From Candidatus Poribacteria bacterium (lineage in GTDB: Bacteria; Poribacteria; WGA-4E; WGA-3G), in contig JAJDWA010000043.1 in NCBI GenBank assembly GCA_022825825.1, forward strand, positions 1 to 35,374: a DNA stretch of 35,374 nt, given 5' to 3'. The position numbers and the translations under genes are program-made. Shown here in pieces: positions 25,660 to 33,884 of the stretch (its first letter is position 1; the number at the start of each line of letters is the position of its first letter). The notes beneath the pieces were generated by a model. That model did no database searches. It was not told the DNA's origin and worked only from the letters and a program-made list of their open reading frames with translations.

Positions 25660-26700
25660 ATGGATAAATTTGATATTCATGATAATAGTGAAGACGATTT
25701 TGGATATAGCCTCCGTCCAGAAACGTTAGATGAATTTATCGGACAAGAAAAAGCCAAAGAACAGCTTCGTATCCACATTGACGCTGTAAAAAGTAGACGT
25801 GCTGCAAAAAGCAAACGTTCTGGAAAAAGTAAGGATTATGTGTTAGAACATGTCCTCCTCGTAGGTCCCCCAGGGTTAGGCAAAACTACGCTTGCCAAAA
25901 TCATCGCTAATGAATTTGGAACGAATTTCAAGCAGACAATCGGTCCAGCCCTGGAACGTCTTGACCTCGCTACCACATTGACCGGTCTTGAAGAAGGTGA
26001 TATTCTATTTATTGACGAAATTCACCGAATGAAAAGGATAAGTCAAGAGTCACTTTACCCTGTCCTTGAAGAATTTGAACTTGATTTAGCTATTGGTCAA
26101 GGAGCTGGCTCAGATGTTGTACAAGTTGACATTGAACCTTTCACTCTGGTGGGAGCAACAACGCGTGAAGGCATGCTTGAAGGACCTTTTCGCACCAGAA
26201 TCGGGATCTACATACATCTTGATTACTACACACCTGAAGATATTCAGCAAGCCATCCGGATCAACAGCGCAAAACTCAATATTGAAATAAAAGAAGAAGC
26301 AGAATACGCTTTAGCATTGCGTGCACGCGGCACTATGCGCATAGCCAATAAACTGCTTTATAACGTCAGAGATTATGCACAAGTTAAAAGTGGTGGTGTG
26401 CTTACGCTTGAAGTTGTGGAGGAGGCGTTGGAATTCTTTGGTATTGATGAAAAAGGTTTTAATGCGCAAGATTATGCTTATTTTCGGGTATTGATCAAGA
26501 ATTTCAGTGGGCGCGCAGGGAAAAAAGCACTCGCTGTTGCACTCAGCGAAGATGAGCGAACAATTGAAGAAGTTTATGAACCTCATTATATTAAAGAGGG
26601 ATTCATAAAACTTACACCGAGCGGACGCGTCGCAACCGATGCCGCCTATGAATACTTTGGATATCCTATATCAAGTCAACGAACACTTTTTGACGCATGA
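25660..26700 (+). CDS. ruvB: Holliday junction branch migration ATPase RuvB
   Basis: 346 residues. AAA+ motor that drives branch migration with RuvA. Walker A is GPPGLGKTT (69-77), Walker B is ILFIDEIHR (D119, E120), sensor 1 is VGATTREG and the arginine-finger region is GPFRTRIG. The C-terminal winged helix ends PSGRVATDAAYEYFGYP. Between helices before Walker A there is an unusual basic stretch, KSRRAAKSKRSGKSK (about 44-58), roughly 12 residues longer than the E. coli protein. A 95-bp gap separates it from ruvA, so it may have its own promoter. Stop is TGA. Confidence 0.96.
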   Translation: MDKFDIHDNSEDDFGYSLRPETLDEFIGQEKAKEQLRIHIDAVKSRRAAKSKRSGKSKDYVLEHVLLVGPPGLGKTTLAKIIANEFGTNFKQTIGPALERLDLATTLTGLEEGDILFIDEIHRMKRISQESLYPVLEEFELDLAIGQGAGSDVVQVDIEPFTLVGATTREGMLEGPFRTRIGIYIHLDYYTPEDIQQAIRINSAKLNIEIKEEAEYALALRARGTMRIANKLLYNVRDYAQVKSGGVLTLEVVEEALEFFGIDEKGFNAQDYAYFRVLIKNFSGRAGKKALAVALSEDERTIEEVYEPHYIKEGFIKLTPSGRVATDAAYEYFGYPISSQRTLFDA

Positions 26701-26754
26701 CCTATCTCAAATTTTCACAATTCTTCCGAATACCTTTATTTTATATTGTAAAAT

Positions 26755-27783
26755 ATGAAACTAACAGATTTTGATTACGATCTGCCTCCCGAACGGATTG
26801 CACAAGTACCATTGAAGGATCGTGACGCTTCACGACTTATGGTTATTGATCGACAGACAAGGGAGTTTCATCATACACAATTTTCACAGATAGGGGAACA
26901 TTTACCGGATCCAGCGCTGTTAGTTTTGAACGATACAAAGGTAGTCCCAGCAAGGTTAATCGGACACAAAAGCGAAACCGGCGGTAAAATAGAACTGCTT
27001 CTCGTCCAGGAAAAGGAAAATGATACTTGGGAGGTCCTCGCGAAACCTCGTAGGAGTTTAAAGGTAGGTACACAGTTAGTTTTTGACAATGGTGTTTTGA
27101 ATGCCGAAGTCTTGGAAAAACCTGACGATGGAAATTGCATTGTTCACTTCACTTATGATGGCATATTCTTTGAGATACTCGCCGAAGTAGGGGTGATGCC
27201 TTTGCCACCTTATATCCGCCGTTCACCGAATGCAGAAGATAAGGTGCGTTATCAGTCGGTCTACGCTACTAACGAAGGAGCGATTGCTGCACCAACAGCG
27301 GGATTACACTTTACACCAGAATTGTTGGAAAAATTGCGCAGTCAGGGTGTAGAGACAGCGATGCTAACACTGCATGTAGGGATAGGAACGTTTCAACCAG
27401 TCAAGGTAGAGAACGTCAAAACCCACAAAATGCATGCTGAATATATACACCTTGCTGAGACAGCAGCAAATAGAATTCAGCAAGCACGCGAAATAGGTTC
27501 AAAAATTGTCGCTATCGGAACAACGGTCGTGCGATCTTTAGAAACAGCTGGTGCAACAGGCACCGTTAAACCTTATAACGGGGACAGTGAACTTTTTATC
27601 TATCCCGGTTATCAATTTAAAATTGTAGATGTGTTGCTTACCAACTTCCATCTACCGAAATCTACATTGCTTATGCTTGTAAGTGCCTTCGCTGATAGAG
27701 CTTTGATACAGCAAGCTTATCAGGAAGCGCTGCTACATGAATATCGGTTTTACAGCTACGGTGATGCAATGCTAATTCTCTAA
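26755..27783 (+). CDS. queA: S-adenosylmethionine:tRNA ribosyltransferase-isomerase QueA
   Basis: 342 residues. Transfers the ribosyl part of SAM to preQ1-modified tRNA, making epoxyqueuosine. Family signatures: FDYDLPPERIAQVPLKDRDASRLMV at the start, VLNDTKVVPARL, PLPPYIRR, YATNEGAIAAPTAGLHFT, LHVGIGTFQPV and VLLTNFHLPKSTLLMLVSA. Complete and normal length. The ATG at 26755 lacks a clear Shine-Dalgarno and follows an AT-rich run (TATATTGTAAAAT). In many bacteria tgt follows queA; here yajC comes directly. Confidence 0.97.
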   Translation: MKLTDFDYDLPPERIAQVPLKDRDASRLMVIDRQTREFHHTQFSQIGEHLPDPALLVLNDTKVVPARLIGHKSETGGKIELLLVQEKENDTWEVLAKPRRSLKVGTQLVFDNGVLNAEVLEKPDDGNCIVHFTYDGIFFEILAEVGVMPLPPYIRRSPNAEDKVRYQSVYATNEGAIAAPTAGLHFTPELLEKLRSQGVETAMLTLHVGIGTFQPVKVENVKTHKMHAEYIHLAETAANRIQQAREIGSKIVAIGTTVVRSLETAGATGTVKPYNGDSELFIYPGYQFKIVDVLLTNFHLPKSTLLMLVSAFADRALIQQAYQEALLHEYRFYSYGDAMLIL

Positions 27784-27802
27784 AAACTGAAGGAGAGACT
27801 TT

Positions 27803-28105
27803 ATGCCTGAAATAGCAAGTATGCTTGTCCCGTTTATATTGATAGGTGCAATTTTTTATTTTCTTTTGTTGCGACCTGAACAAGCAAAACGGAAAAGACA
27901 CCAAAATATGCTTGAGAATCTAACAAAAGGGGATGAAATCGTAACAAATGGTGGGTTACACGGCAAAATTCTTGGCCTTGACAACGATAAGAAGATTCTT
28001 CTGATCTCCGTCGGGGAAGTGAACAATCAGGAAGTGAAGGTGCATATATCATTGAGTGCTGTCGCTTTTCTCAAAAAAGGCGGTGAACTCATTGAAGGGG
28101 AGTAG
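27803..28105 (+). CDS. yajC: Preprotein translocase accessory subunit YajC
   Basis: 100 residues. One N-terminal transmembrane helix (MLVPFILIGAIFYFLLLRP), then the family text QAKRKRHQNMLENLTKGDEIVTNGGLHGKI. YajC joins SecDF at the Sec translocon in the inner membrane. AAGGAGA lies 8 nt before the ATG, and queA is 19 bp upstream. secD and secF, which usually follow, are absent; instead a minus-strand gene overlaps the yajC 3' end by 17 bp. Confidence 0.95.
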   Translation: MPEIASMLVPFILIGAIFYFLLLRPEQAKRKRHQNMLENLTKGDEIVTNGGLHGKILGLDNDKKILLISVGEVNNQEVKVHISLSAVAFLKKGGELIEGE

Positions 28106-28736
28106 AATGTGTTATTGATAGTTGATAGCACACACCTTCACCAGTTATCAAACGCGCGCGGGTTCCTTCTGGTATCACAAGCAGATCGTTGTTGTGCAGA
28201 ACAATGCGCGCTTTTTTCTTTTCAGGATCAATAAATTGTAGTGTTGCTGATCCATTTCCATCTTGAAATCGATAGAAACAAATTGCTTCCCCAACCCATT
28301 CATTTGACACGTTGTTTTCTATAATACGAAGTTGATAATCGGTTTCAATTTCTATCTTACCCGCTTCTAATATTATAGCTGCTGTATCTTTGTGTGATCG
28401 CGTTTTACAAATTGCTATTTCAACACCATTTCTGTTTGTAATAACTTCATAGGTTGTATGGTGCGGAATATATGCAACACATGCATCGCCATCAAAAACA
28501 TCGGCACGTTCACCTAAAACCCCATTCGCCTTGTTACCGTTATGACCTACCAATAATGTGCATTGCCCCTCTAACGCAATCAAGGCAACTTCGCAATCAT
28601 CAGAATGATCAAAAAATGTTGACTCGGGAGCAAGGTTGAGGATACCGAAATGCAGGTTTGTAATGCCCAATTCCCCAGGAACTATAAGCTGAATATATCC
28701 CTCAGTAGTTATGTAATGCTTAGGTCGCAGCATCAT
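28089..28736 (-). CDS. IolB/KduI-like cupin protein
   Basis: About 215 residues. GERADVFDGDACVAYIPHHTTYEV and VEIAICKTRS resemble 5-deoxy-glucuronate isomerase (IolB) of the inositol pathway, and FFDHSDDCEVALIALEGQCTL suggests the first cupin fold. Typical IolB is about 270 residues and contains metal-binding His-rich loops that are not clear here. It may be a shortened or divergent member with another sugar substrate. The start is ATG at 28736 or 28733; an in-frame TTG at 28742 is less likely. It overlaps maf upstream by 17 bp and yajC (convergent) by 17 bp. Confidence 0.7.
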   Translation of the reverse strand: MMLRPKHYITTEGYIQLIVPGELGITNLHFGILNLAPESTFFDHSDDCEVALIALEGQCTLLVGHNGNKANGVLGERADVFDGDACVAYIPHHTTYEVITNRNGVEIAICKTRSHKDTAAIILEAGKIEIETDYQLRIIENNVSNEWVGEAICFYRFQDGNGSATLQFIDPEKKKARIVLHNNDLLVIPEGTRARLITGEGVCYQLSITHSTPLQ

Positions 28737-29316
28737 GTTCAAAATCCATTAATTCTTGGACAAGGCTTGCCAAAGGAAGACCAACAACATTGAAATAACA
28801 ACCTTCAATCCGTTTTACGAAAGCTGCACCCCGCCCCTGAATCCCATACGCACCAGCCTTATCAGCAGGCTCGCCAGTTTCAATGTAAGCAACAATCTCT
28901 GCGAGGCAAAGTTTTCTGAAATACACTTGGGTTGTTTCTGCCAACGTTTTCTCTTTATTTACTTTAGCATCTATTAGGGCAACACCCGTTACAACTTTGT
29001 GGCATGTGCCACTAAGGCGGGTCAACATTTCCTGAGCATGTTTTGTATTCATCGGTTTACCGAGAAGTTCATCCTCCAGCGAAACTAACGTGTCCGCCCC
29101 GATAATAAGCCCTTCAGTGTGATGTTTTGCCACTGATTGTGCTTTCTGAAGCGCAAGGGTTTGAGTCACTAACTCAGGAGATGTATTATGATTAGGGGTA
29201 ATTTCCGAAATGTCACTGGGATATATCTCAAACTTCAATCCAATTTGAGATAAGAGATTAGCACGGCGCGGGGAGGCAGAAGCTAAAATGAGGCGCGGAA
29301 TTTTCAAGAGAGGCAT
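28720..29316 (-). CDS. maf: Maf-family nucleoside triphosphate pyrophosphatase
   Basis: 198 residues. Hydrolyses non-canonical or pyrimidine NTPs to NMP and PPi. The motif RLILASASPRRANLLSQIG is the family opening. The catalytic Asp is D75 in IIGADTLVSLEDELLGKP, and EPADKAGAYGIQGRGAAFVKRIEGCYFNVVGLPL is the conserved C-terminal block. Complete. It heads a minus-strand pair with the IolB-like gene, which overlaps its end, and is 7 bp downstream of a small hypothetical gene, so the three may form an operon. Confidence 0.95.
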   Translation of the reverse strand: MPLLKIPRLILASASPRRANLLSQIGLKFEIYPSDISEITPNHNTSPELVTQTLALQKAQSVAKHHTEGLIIGADTLVSLEDELLGKPMNTKHAQEMLTRLSGTCHKVVTGVALIDAKVNKEKTLAETTQVYFRKLCLAEIVAYIETGEPADKAGAYGIQGRGAAFVKRIEGCYFNVVGLPLASLVQELMDFEHDAAT

Positions 29317-29323
29317 AGCACTG

Positions 29324-29599
29324 CTATTTTAAACAATACCATTGATCGCTGTTTCTATCCTGAATCTGCAATAATTCAGCGTCTATTAATTCTGTAATAC
29401 CTTTATCAATCTCTGTTTTTGAAAACCCGACCTTTCCAAGAAGCTCATCTCGGTTTGGGGTGCGGAACCACTCCGGTTTTTCAAGGGATTCTGATTTGCC
29501 TCGGAAAACTTCCAAAGCACTATATAGACGTAAAGTCTTTGCAGAAAGTCCAACAAGCGGGTTTACATTTGAGTAGAATTCAACGGATTGTGTCTGCAT
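29324..29599 (-). CDS. Small uncharacterised protein, possible winged helix
   Basis: 91 residues, not recognised. NVNPLVGLSAKTLRLYSALEVF and RDELLGKVGFSKTEIDKGITEL and DAELLQIQD look like successive helices and a strand of a winged-helix DNA-binding fold, an inference from pattern only. Start at 29599: GAGGA lies 7 nt upstream; the in-frame ATG at 29629 has no ribosome site. It is followed within 7 bp by maf. Confidence 0.65.
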   Translation of the reverse strand: MQTQSVEFYSNVNPLVGLSAKTLRLYSALEVFRGKSESLEKPEWFRTPNRDELLGKVGFSKTEIDKGITELIDAELLQIQDRNSDQWYCLK

Positions 29600-29743
29600 T
29601 TTTTTATCCTCTATAACTACATATTTCACTACTTATTGGTAAAAACGCCTTTATTATAAAAATGGTTACAAAATATCACTTTGCGTAGAATTTTTGTATG
29701 TTCTCTATTGAGAACGCATAGATGAAAACGTGTAGTTTGTCCG

Positions 29744-29826
29744 TTAGGTTTCACTGCGCTCTACCTTTAGGTGTCAATTTAACATCTCTCCAACCTTGGT
29801 AGGTGCGGTTTCCTAACCGTACCTAA
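29744..29826. repeat. Relic IS/MITE left end with target and REP sequences
   Basis: The series ggtttcactgcgctctacc, then TTAGGTGTCAATTTAA, then GGTAGGTGCGGTTtcctAACCGTACC follows the order seen at the left side of the 18196 MITE. No right end is found, so this is a solo end or decayed copy. The rest of 29630-29873 holds nothing else. Confidence 0.6.
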
Positions 29827-29873
29827 TCTCATAAAATAAAAATACTTAAAACTAAATAACCCAGAGATCAGAC

Positions 29874-29902
29874 TTGACAAAAATGGTTGTATACTGTAAA
29901 GT
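29874..29902 (+). promoter_or_regulatory. Sigma70-type promoter of the DegT aminotransferase
   Basis: TTGACA at 29874-29879, a 17-bp spacer, TAAAGT at 29897-29902. An overlapping TATACT lies at 29890. The start of transcription would be near 29910, about 35 nt before the ATG. Confidence 0.7.
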
Positions 29903-29943
29903 GTCACAAATCCTGATGGTTGGTAGAAAATATGGAGGGAAAG

Positions 29944-31203
29944 ATGTCGGACCGTTTAGCAATAGATGGAGGAACACCTGTCATTGCAGAACCGATTCCA
30001 GGCGGAATGCATGGACCCAGTGTCATAGATGAACGAGAGATTGATGCTGTGACAGAAGTCCTACGAAGTGGAAAACTTTTTAGATTTGTCGAAAATTCAA
30101 ATGTGGCAGCCTTTGAAAAAGAAGCTGCAGCACGACTTGGGAGCAAACATGCCTTAATGGTAAATTCTGGCACATCAGCAATCATTTGTGCACTCACAGG
30201 GGTGGGTATCGGGCCAGGCGATGAAGTAATTTTACCCGGATATACCTTTATCGCAACCGCAGCAGCTATTGTAGGTGTTGGTGCGATTCCAGTCATTGCA
30301 GAAATTGACGATTCACTCGGATTGGACCTCGCAGATGTAGAACGAAAAATTACGCCACATACCAAAGCGATTCTACCTGTTCACATGCAAGGTGTGCCGT
30401 GTCGACTTGAAGCGATTCTGGAAATTGCCAAAAAACACAATCTCAAAGTTGTTGAAGATTGTTGCCAGTGTGTCGGTGGACAGTATAAGGGAAAATATGC
30501 TGGCACTTGGGGGGACGCAGGCGCCTGGAGTCTGAACTACTTCAAGGTGATTACGTGTGGGGAAGGCGGTTTAGTCTTTTCCGATGACTACGACACGTAT
30601 GAACGCGCTGCGTTTGCTTCTGAGCCGGGTTTGCCGATGTGGATGAGTGATTCTGAGTGGCAAAATAATCCGTTCTCTTGCCAAACCTATCGTCCAGGTG
30701 AAATTTTGGGTGCAATTGCACGCGTGCAGCTCTCAAAACTGGATGACATTCTTGGACGGACGCGCTTGCTCAAAAAGACATTCATTGCTGAACTTTCCGA
30801 CAACCCAAAAGGTTATATAAGGCAGCACATAGATGATCCAAGTGGGGAATGTGGTATTAGTGCCGCCATTATTATTCGAGATATAGAACTTGCCAAAAAG
30901 TATACGGAAGCACTTAGGGCAGAAGGATTAGGGGCAGGCACTGCCTATAACGAAGGTTTCCCTGATAGACATATTTACACCTACTGGGATTCCATCCTAT
31001 TCAAACATTCCCCTAATGAAGCGGGTTACCCGTGGAGTGACCCACGATACAAAGGAAACGTTGAATATTCGCGAGATATGTGTCCCGAAACGCTTTCTAT
31101 CCTTGGTCGCGCACTAAGGTTTGGATTTAACGTAAACATGCAGGAGGAACATGCACGGTTAATGGCAGCCGCTATCAATAAAGTTGATGATACCTTGGGA
31201 TAG
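29944..31203 (+). CDS. DegT/DnrJ/EryC1/StrS-family aminotransferase
   Basis: 419 residues. PLP-dependent aminotransferase of the sugar-aminotransferase type. Features in order: LAIDGGTPV, GSKHALMVNSGTSAIICAL, PGDEVILPGYTFIATAAAI, VVEDCCQCVGGQYKGKYAGT and SLNYFKVITCGEGGL, where K201 is the PLP lysine. The family usually aminates nucleotide-linked keto-sugars or makes AHBA; the substrate is unknown since no sugar-nucleotide genes adjoin. The start at 29944 has GGAGGG 4 nt upstream; the longer start at 29920 does not. Complete. Confidence 0.93.
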   Translation: MSDRLAIDGGTPVIAEPIPGGMHGPSVIDEREIDAVTEVLRSGKLFRFVENSNVAAFEKEAAARLGSKHALMVNSGTSAIICALTGVGIGPGDEVILPGYTFIATAAAIVGVGAIPVIAEIDDSLGLDLADVERKITPHTKAILPVHMQGVPCRLEAILEIAKKHNLKVVEDCCQCVGGQYKGKYAGTWGDAGAWSLNYFKVITCGEGGLVFSDDYDTYERAAFASEPGLPMWMSDSEWQNNPFSCQTYRPGEILGAIARVQLSKLDDILGRTRLLKKTFIAELSDNPKGYIRQHIDDPSGECGISAAIIIRDIELAKKYTEALRAEGLGAGTAYNEGFPDRHIYTYWDSILFKHSPNEAGYPWSDPRYKGNVEYSRDMCPETLSILGRALRFGFNVNMQEEHARLMAAAINKVDDTLG

Positions 31204-31211
31204 AACAGCAT

Positions 31212-31370
31212 TATAGTGAACTTTGAAATGATTGGGACACTTGGATAAACTTGTTTGGAAACATAACGGACAATACAAGTTGTAGCACAAACTGTTAGTT
31301 TGTGCATAAAATGACGCAAACTAACAGTTTGCTCTACAGAAGTGTCTCATTAATTGTCCGTTTTACTATA
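31212..31370. mobile_element. MITE, TATAGT family, copy 4
   Basis: About 159 bp with ~31-bp ends: TATAGTGAACTTTGAAATGA..GACACTT on the left; the right end, reverse complemented, starts TATAGTAAAACGGACAATTA and ends GACACTT. The interior is two inverted copies of AGCACAAACTGTTAGTTTGTG-type palindromes. It lies between convergent genes and ends 2 bp before the GNAT stop. Confidence 0.8.
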
Positions 31371-31372
31371 CA

Positions 31373-32137
31373 TTATTGGGAAGAGATTGGTACAATATAG
31401 ATACGTCTTGAGACTTCAACAAATCCTAACTTTTCTGCAGTGCGAAGCGAGGCGGCATTTTCTTCACCGCAACTCCAGACAGGAACTTTGCCCATAGCCT
31501 GGATCTGTTGTGCAACGAGAGATGCAGTTGAGGTAGCATAGCCCTTTCCTCGCCATTCCTCTAATGTGGATACACTTATACCGCCATGCAAATCCGTGTA
31601 GGCATAAGTGTGGGCAATAGAGACAATACCATCGTCCACAATAGCAGCAGCAACGGGACCGGTTGTTAAAATCTTTTGAGGTGTTTGAAAAGAGTTTCCT
31701 TGAATTCCCGCGGGAACCTTTGCTAAAAGTTCTTCATCTGCCAAAGTTAATAATCGAACCACCTCATTGGAATAAGGACGAGTGGGTTCAGAAAGAGCTT
31801 GATGGATTTCCACGTAATACTTAACAGAGCAGCCGGTTTTGGCTGCTATATGTTGTCCAAGGGTTTTGGCGTGTCCAGGGTCAACGTTGAAATTGAAACG
31901 TTCCAAATCTGTCTGAAATTCTAACAAGTGCCACAAAGCATGGACATCTGTAGCAAAGCAGAACGCATCATCGAAAAACGTATCAATAACTAATGACGCG
32001 GTTATGTCTGGAAGTTTACCGAAGACATAAGCACGACATTTCCCCTGTTTCAGGCAGTCTAAAACATTTAACGTTGTCGGTGTATCACCGATCACATCTG
32101 CTAAAATGAGGCATTCTTTAGGTGTTAGTTTTTCCAT
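31373..32137 (-). CDS. GNAT-family N-acetyltransferase
   Basis: 254 residues. The acetyl-CoA-binding loop is STLEEWRGKGYATSTASLVAQQI (R/Q-x-x-G-x-G/A type), followed by NAASLRTAEKLGFVEVSRR, both standard for GNAT. The N-terminal ~130 residues are a separate, unrecognised domain (ASLVIDTFFDDAFCFATD), an arrangement seen in zinc-type or two-domain GNAT enzymes. The acceptor is unknown. Divergent from the 32164 gene with only 26 bp between starts, so promoters must overlap genes or each other. Confidence 0.85.
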   Translation of the reverse strand: MEKLTPKECLILADVIGDTPTTLNVLDCLKQGKCRAYVFGKLPDITASLVIDTFFDDAFCFATDVHALWHLLEFQTDLERFNFNVDPGHAKTLGQHIAAKTGCSVKYYVEIHQALSEPTRPYSNEVVRLLTLADEELLAKVPAGIQGNSFQTPQKILTTGPVAAAIVDDGIVSIAHTYAYTDLHGGISVSTLEEWRGKGYATSTASLVAQQIQAMGKVPVWSCGEENAASLRTAEKLGFVEVSRRIYIVPISSQ

Positions 32138-32163
32138 TGTTTTGATGAAAGGATTCTTTGTGA

Positions 32164-32958
32164 ATGAAAATTACGATTTTAGGTTCAGGCACATCAACAG
32201 GTGTTCCTGAGTATAAATGTGAATGCGAAACTTGTCAAGATTCAATGCAAGTTGGCTCAAAAAACTACCGTACGCGTTCGTCTGTCCATATTCAAAAGGA
32301 TGGAAAAAATCTTCAATTTGACCTCGGTCCAAATTTCATGGATCAAATTAATCGGAATAAGATCGAATGGATAGATGCGGTGATCTATACGCACTGCCAT
32401 GCAGATCATATCAGCGGAACAAACGATATCGTAATGCCGTGCCGAAAACAGCAGATGGATATGCCGATCTATGGTCCCGAACAGACAATTGAGATTCTGC
32501 AACGTAACTTTTATTATATGTTTACCAAAGAAACTTTTCAAGGGGGTGGTGTCGGTCATCTACTTCCGAATGTGATTGATGGCCGGTTCCAGTTACACGG
32601 TTTTGACATCACACCTATCCCAGTAGAACATGGTAACGTTGACACTAATGGCTATCGGATTGATAACTTTGGGTACATACCAGACGTAAAACAGTTGCCA
32701 GAAAAATCGCAAGCGCTGCTTGAAGGGATAGAGGTGCTTGTGATTGATGCCTTGAGTTTCAATCCGGGACATCCAACGCATCAATCGGTTGGACAAGCCC
32801 TGGAAATTAGCGCTGCGTTGCAGCCAAAAGAGACCTATTTTACTCATATCATGCATCGACTTGACCATCGGTATTTTAAGGATCAGTGTGCAGAACAGAA
32901 CATTGATCTCCCCGACAACGCTTACCTCGCTTATGATGGACAAGTGATTATGTTGTAG
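32164..32958 (+). CDS. Metallo-beta-lactamase-fold hydrolase, PhnP-like
   Basis: 264 residues. Begins MKITILGSGTSTGVP, typical of the PhnP/RNase Z-like branch. C19, C21 and C24 (KCECETC) form a structural zinc site as in PhnP. The metal-binding motif is H77-C-H79-A-D81-H82 in THCHADHISG. Later ligands are likely in PVEHGN and VIDALSF and THIMHRLDH. A phosphodiesterase acting on a cyclic phosphate is probable; no phosphonate genes are near. AAAGGA lies about 9 nt before the ATG. Complete. Confidence 0.9.
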   Translation: MKITILGSGTSTGVPEYKCECETCQDSMQVGSKNYRTRSSVHIQKDGKNLQFDLGPNFMDQINRNKIEWIDAVIYTHCHADHISGTNDIVMPCRKQQMDMPIYGPEQTIEILQRNFYYMFTKETFQGGGVGHLLPNVIDGRFQLHGFDITPIPVEHGNVDTNGYRIDNFGYIPDVKQLPEKSQALLEGIEVLVIDALSFNPGHPTHQSVGQALEISAALQPKETYFTHIMHRLDHRYFKDQCAEQNIDLPDNAYLAYDGQVIML

Positions 32959-33233
32959 TGTTATGGGTATTCAGTTATTGATTAAAACAGTTGGCACTGA
33001 AATAACTACAGTCTGTCTCATAACTCACCTGTCGGGCGGGCCTCTGTGCCTCGTCCTCTATTACAAGTTGTAAAATTCATAATTTGATAATCAAATTGCA
33101 TCTTGATAATGTGTAGTAGTTATGTTATCATTTATTCAAGCAGTTTGCAATACTGAGCAGCCGAATGTAGTCGCATCAACGATTCAGATTAACAAGTCTA
33201 AAACGCTAACTATGCAAGTAAGAGGATGTCCTT

Positions 33234-33459
33234 ATGAAATTAGATAGGACACTGAAGAAATACGACTTGTGCCAAATAGCTTATTATACAGTTCTATGGG
33301 TTTGTGATTGCATTGGTAGCTTTGATCGCTGTGGCTGTAGGGTTGCCACAAATCCTCATCGCAAGGCAAGCAAAAGAGATGCGTACACAAGACCAACGCA
33401 TTGAGACGTTGTAACAAGAGATAGAAAAACTTAAAAAGGAACGTAGTAACGGATCTTAA
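33234..33459 (+). pseudogene. Decayed small membrane/coiled-coil protein gene
   Basis: An ATG at 33234 behind AGAGGATG opens MKLDRTLKKYDLCQIAYYT, but the membrane helix lies in the next frame as FYGFVIALVALIAVAVGLPQ, continuing ILIARQAKEMRTQDQRIETL. That frame then meets TAA at 33414-33416, after which QEIEKLKKERSNGS and a proper stop follow. A single frameshift near 33290 and a CAA-to-TAA change would explain all of it. The reconstructed product is about 75 residues: cytoplasmic start, one membrane helix, coiled coil. It precedes an intact gene with a similar coiled-coil/membrane makeup. Bases 32959-33233 show no gene. Confidence 0.6.
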
Positions 33460-33510
33460 AATATCCACACGCCTTAATACAAGTCAAAACCTCCAGGACA
33501 GGAAAAAATC

Positions 33511-33729
33511 ATGACAAATTCTAACAAAGATGAAATTCTTAGCATTCTGAAAAACTTTACCGATCATACAGACCTTGAAAAAGACATCAGAGAAGTGAAA
33601 ACAGACCTAAAAGATGACATTAAAGAGATAAAAAACTCCCAACGGACAATGACGAATCTCCTTATATTATGTAACATTGGAGTTTTTGCTGTAATTATTC
33701 CTTTAACTCTGTATATGATCTTGAAATAA
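33511..33729 (+). CDS. Small coiled-coil plus membrane-helix protein
   Basis: 72 residues. The N-terminal half is charged and heptad-like (DLEKDIREVKTDLKDDIKEI), the C-terminal half is one membrane helix (MTNLLILCNIGVFAVIIPLT). The family is not recognised. AGGA lies 9 nt before the ATG. It sits 51 bp after the decayed gene, which has the same two elements in reverse order. A role as a membrane-anchored partner is only a guess. Bases 33730-33863 show nothing clear. Confidence 0.6.
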   Translation: MTNSNKDEILSILKNFTDHTDLEKDIREVKTDLKDDIKEIKNSQRTMTNLLILCNIGVFAVIIPLTLYMILK

Positions 33730-33863
33730 TAGGAAAAACACACAGAAAAGACAAAGAAATTTGCCCAAGACATGGCAAAACGATACGGTTAGGATTCATG
33801 GATTGAGATAAATGTGAATCAGGAGCATTATTAGTAACTAATACTTACACAATTCCCTGGTAA

Positions 33864-33884
33864 GTGCGGTTTCCTAACCGCACC
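33864..33884. repeat. REP palindrome abutting the left IS end
   Basis: A 21-bp palindrome (GTGCGGTT, tcct, AACCGCACC) directly next to the left IS terminus. The same 21 bp recur at 35354-35374 beyond the right terminus, so the IS is enclosed by direct copies. Confidence 0.8.
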
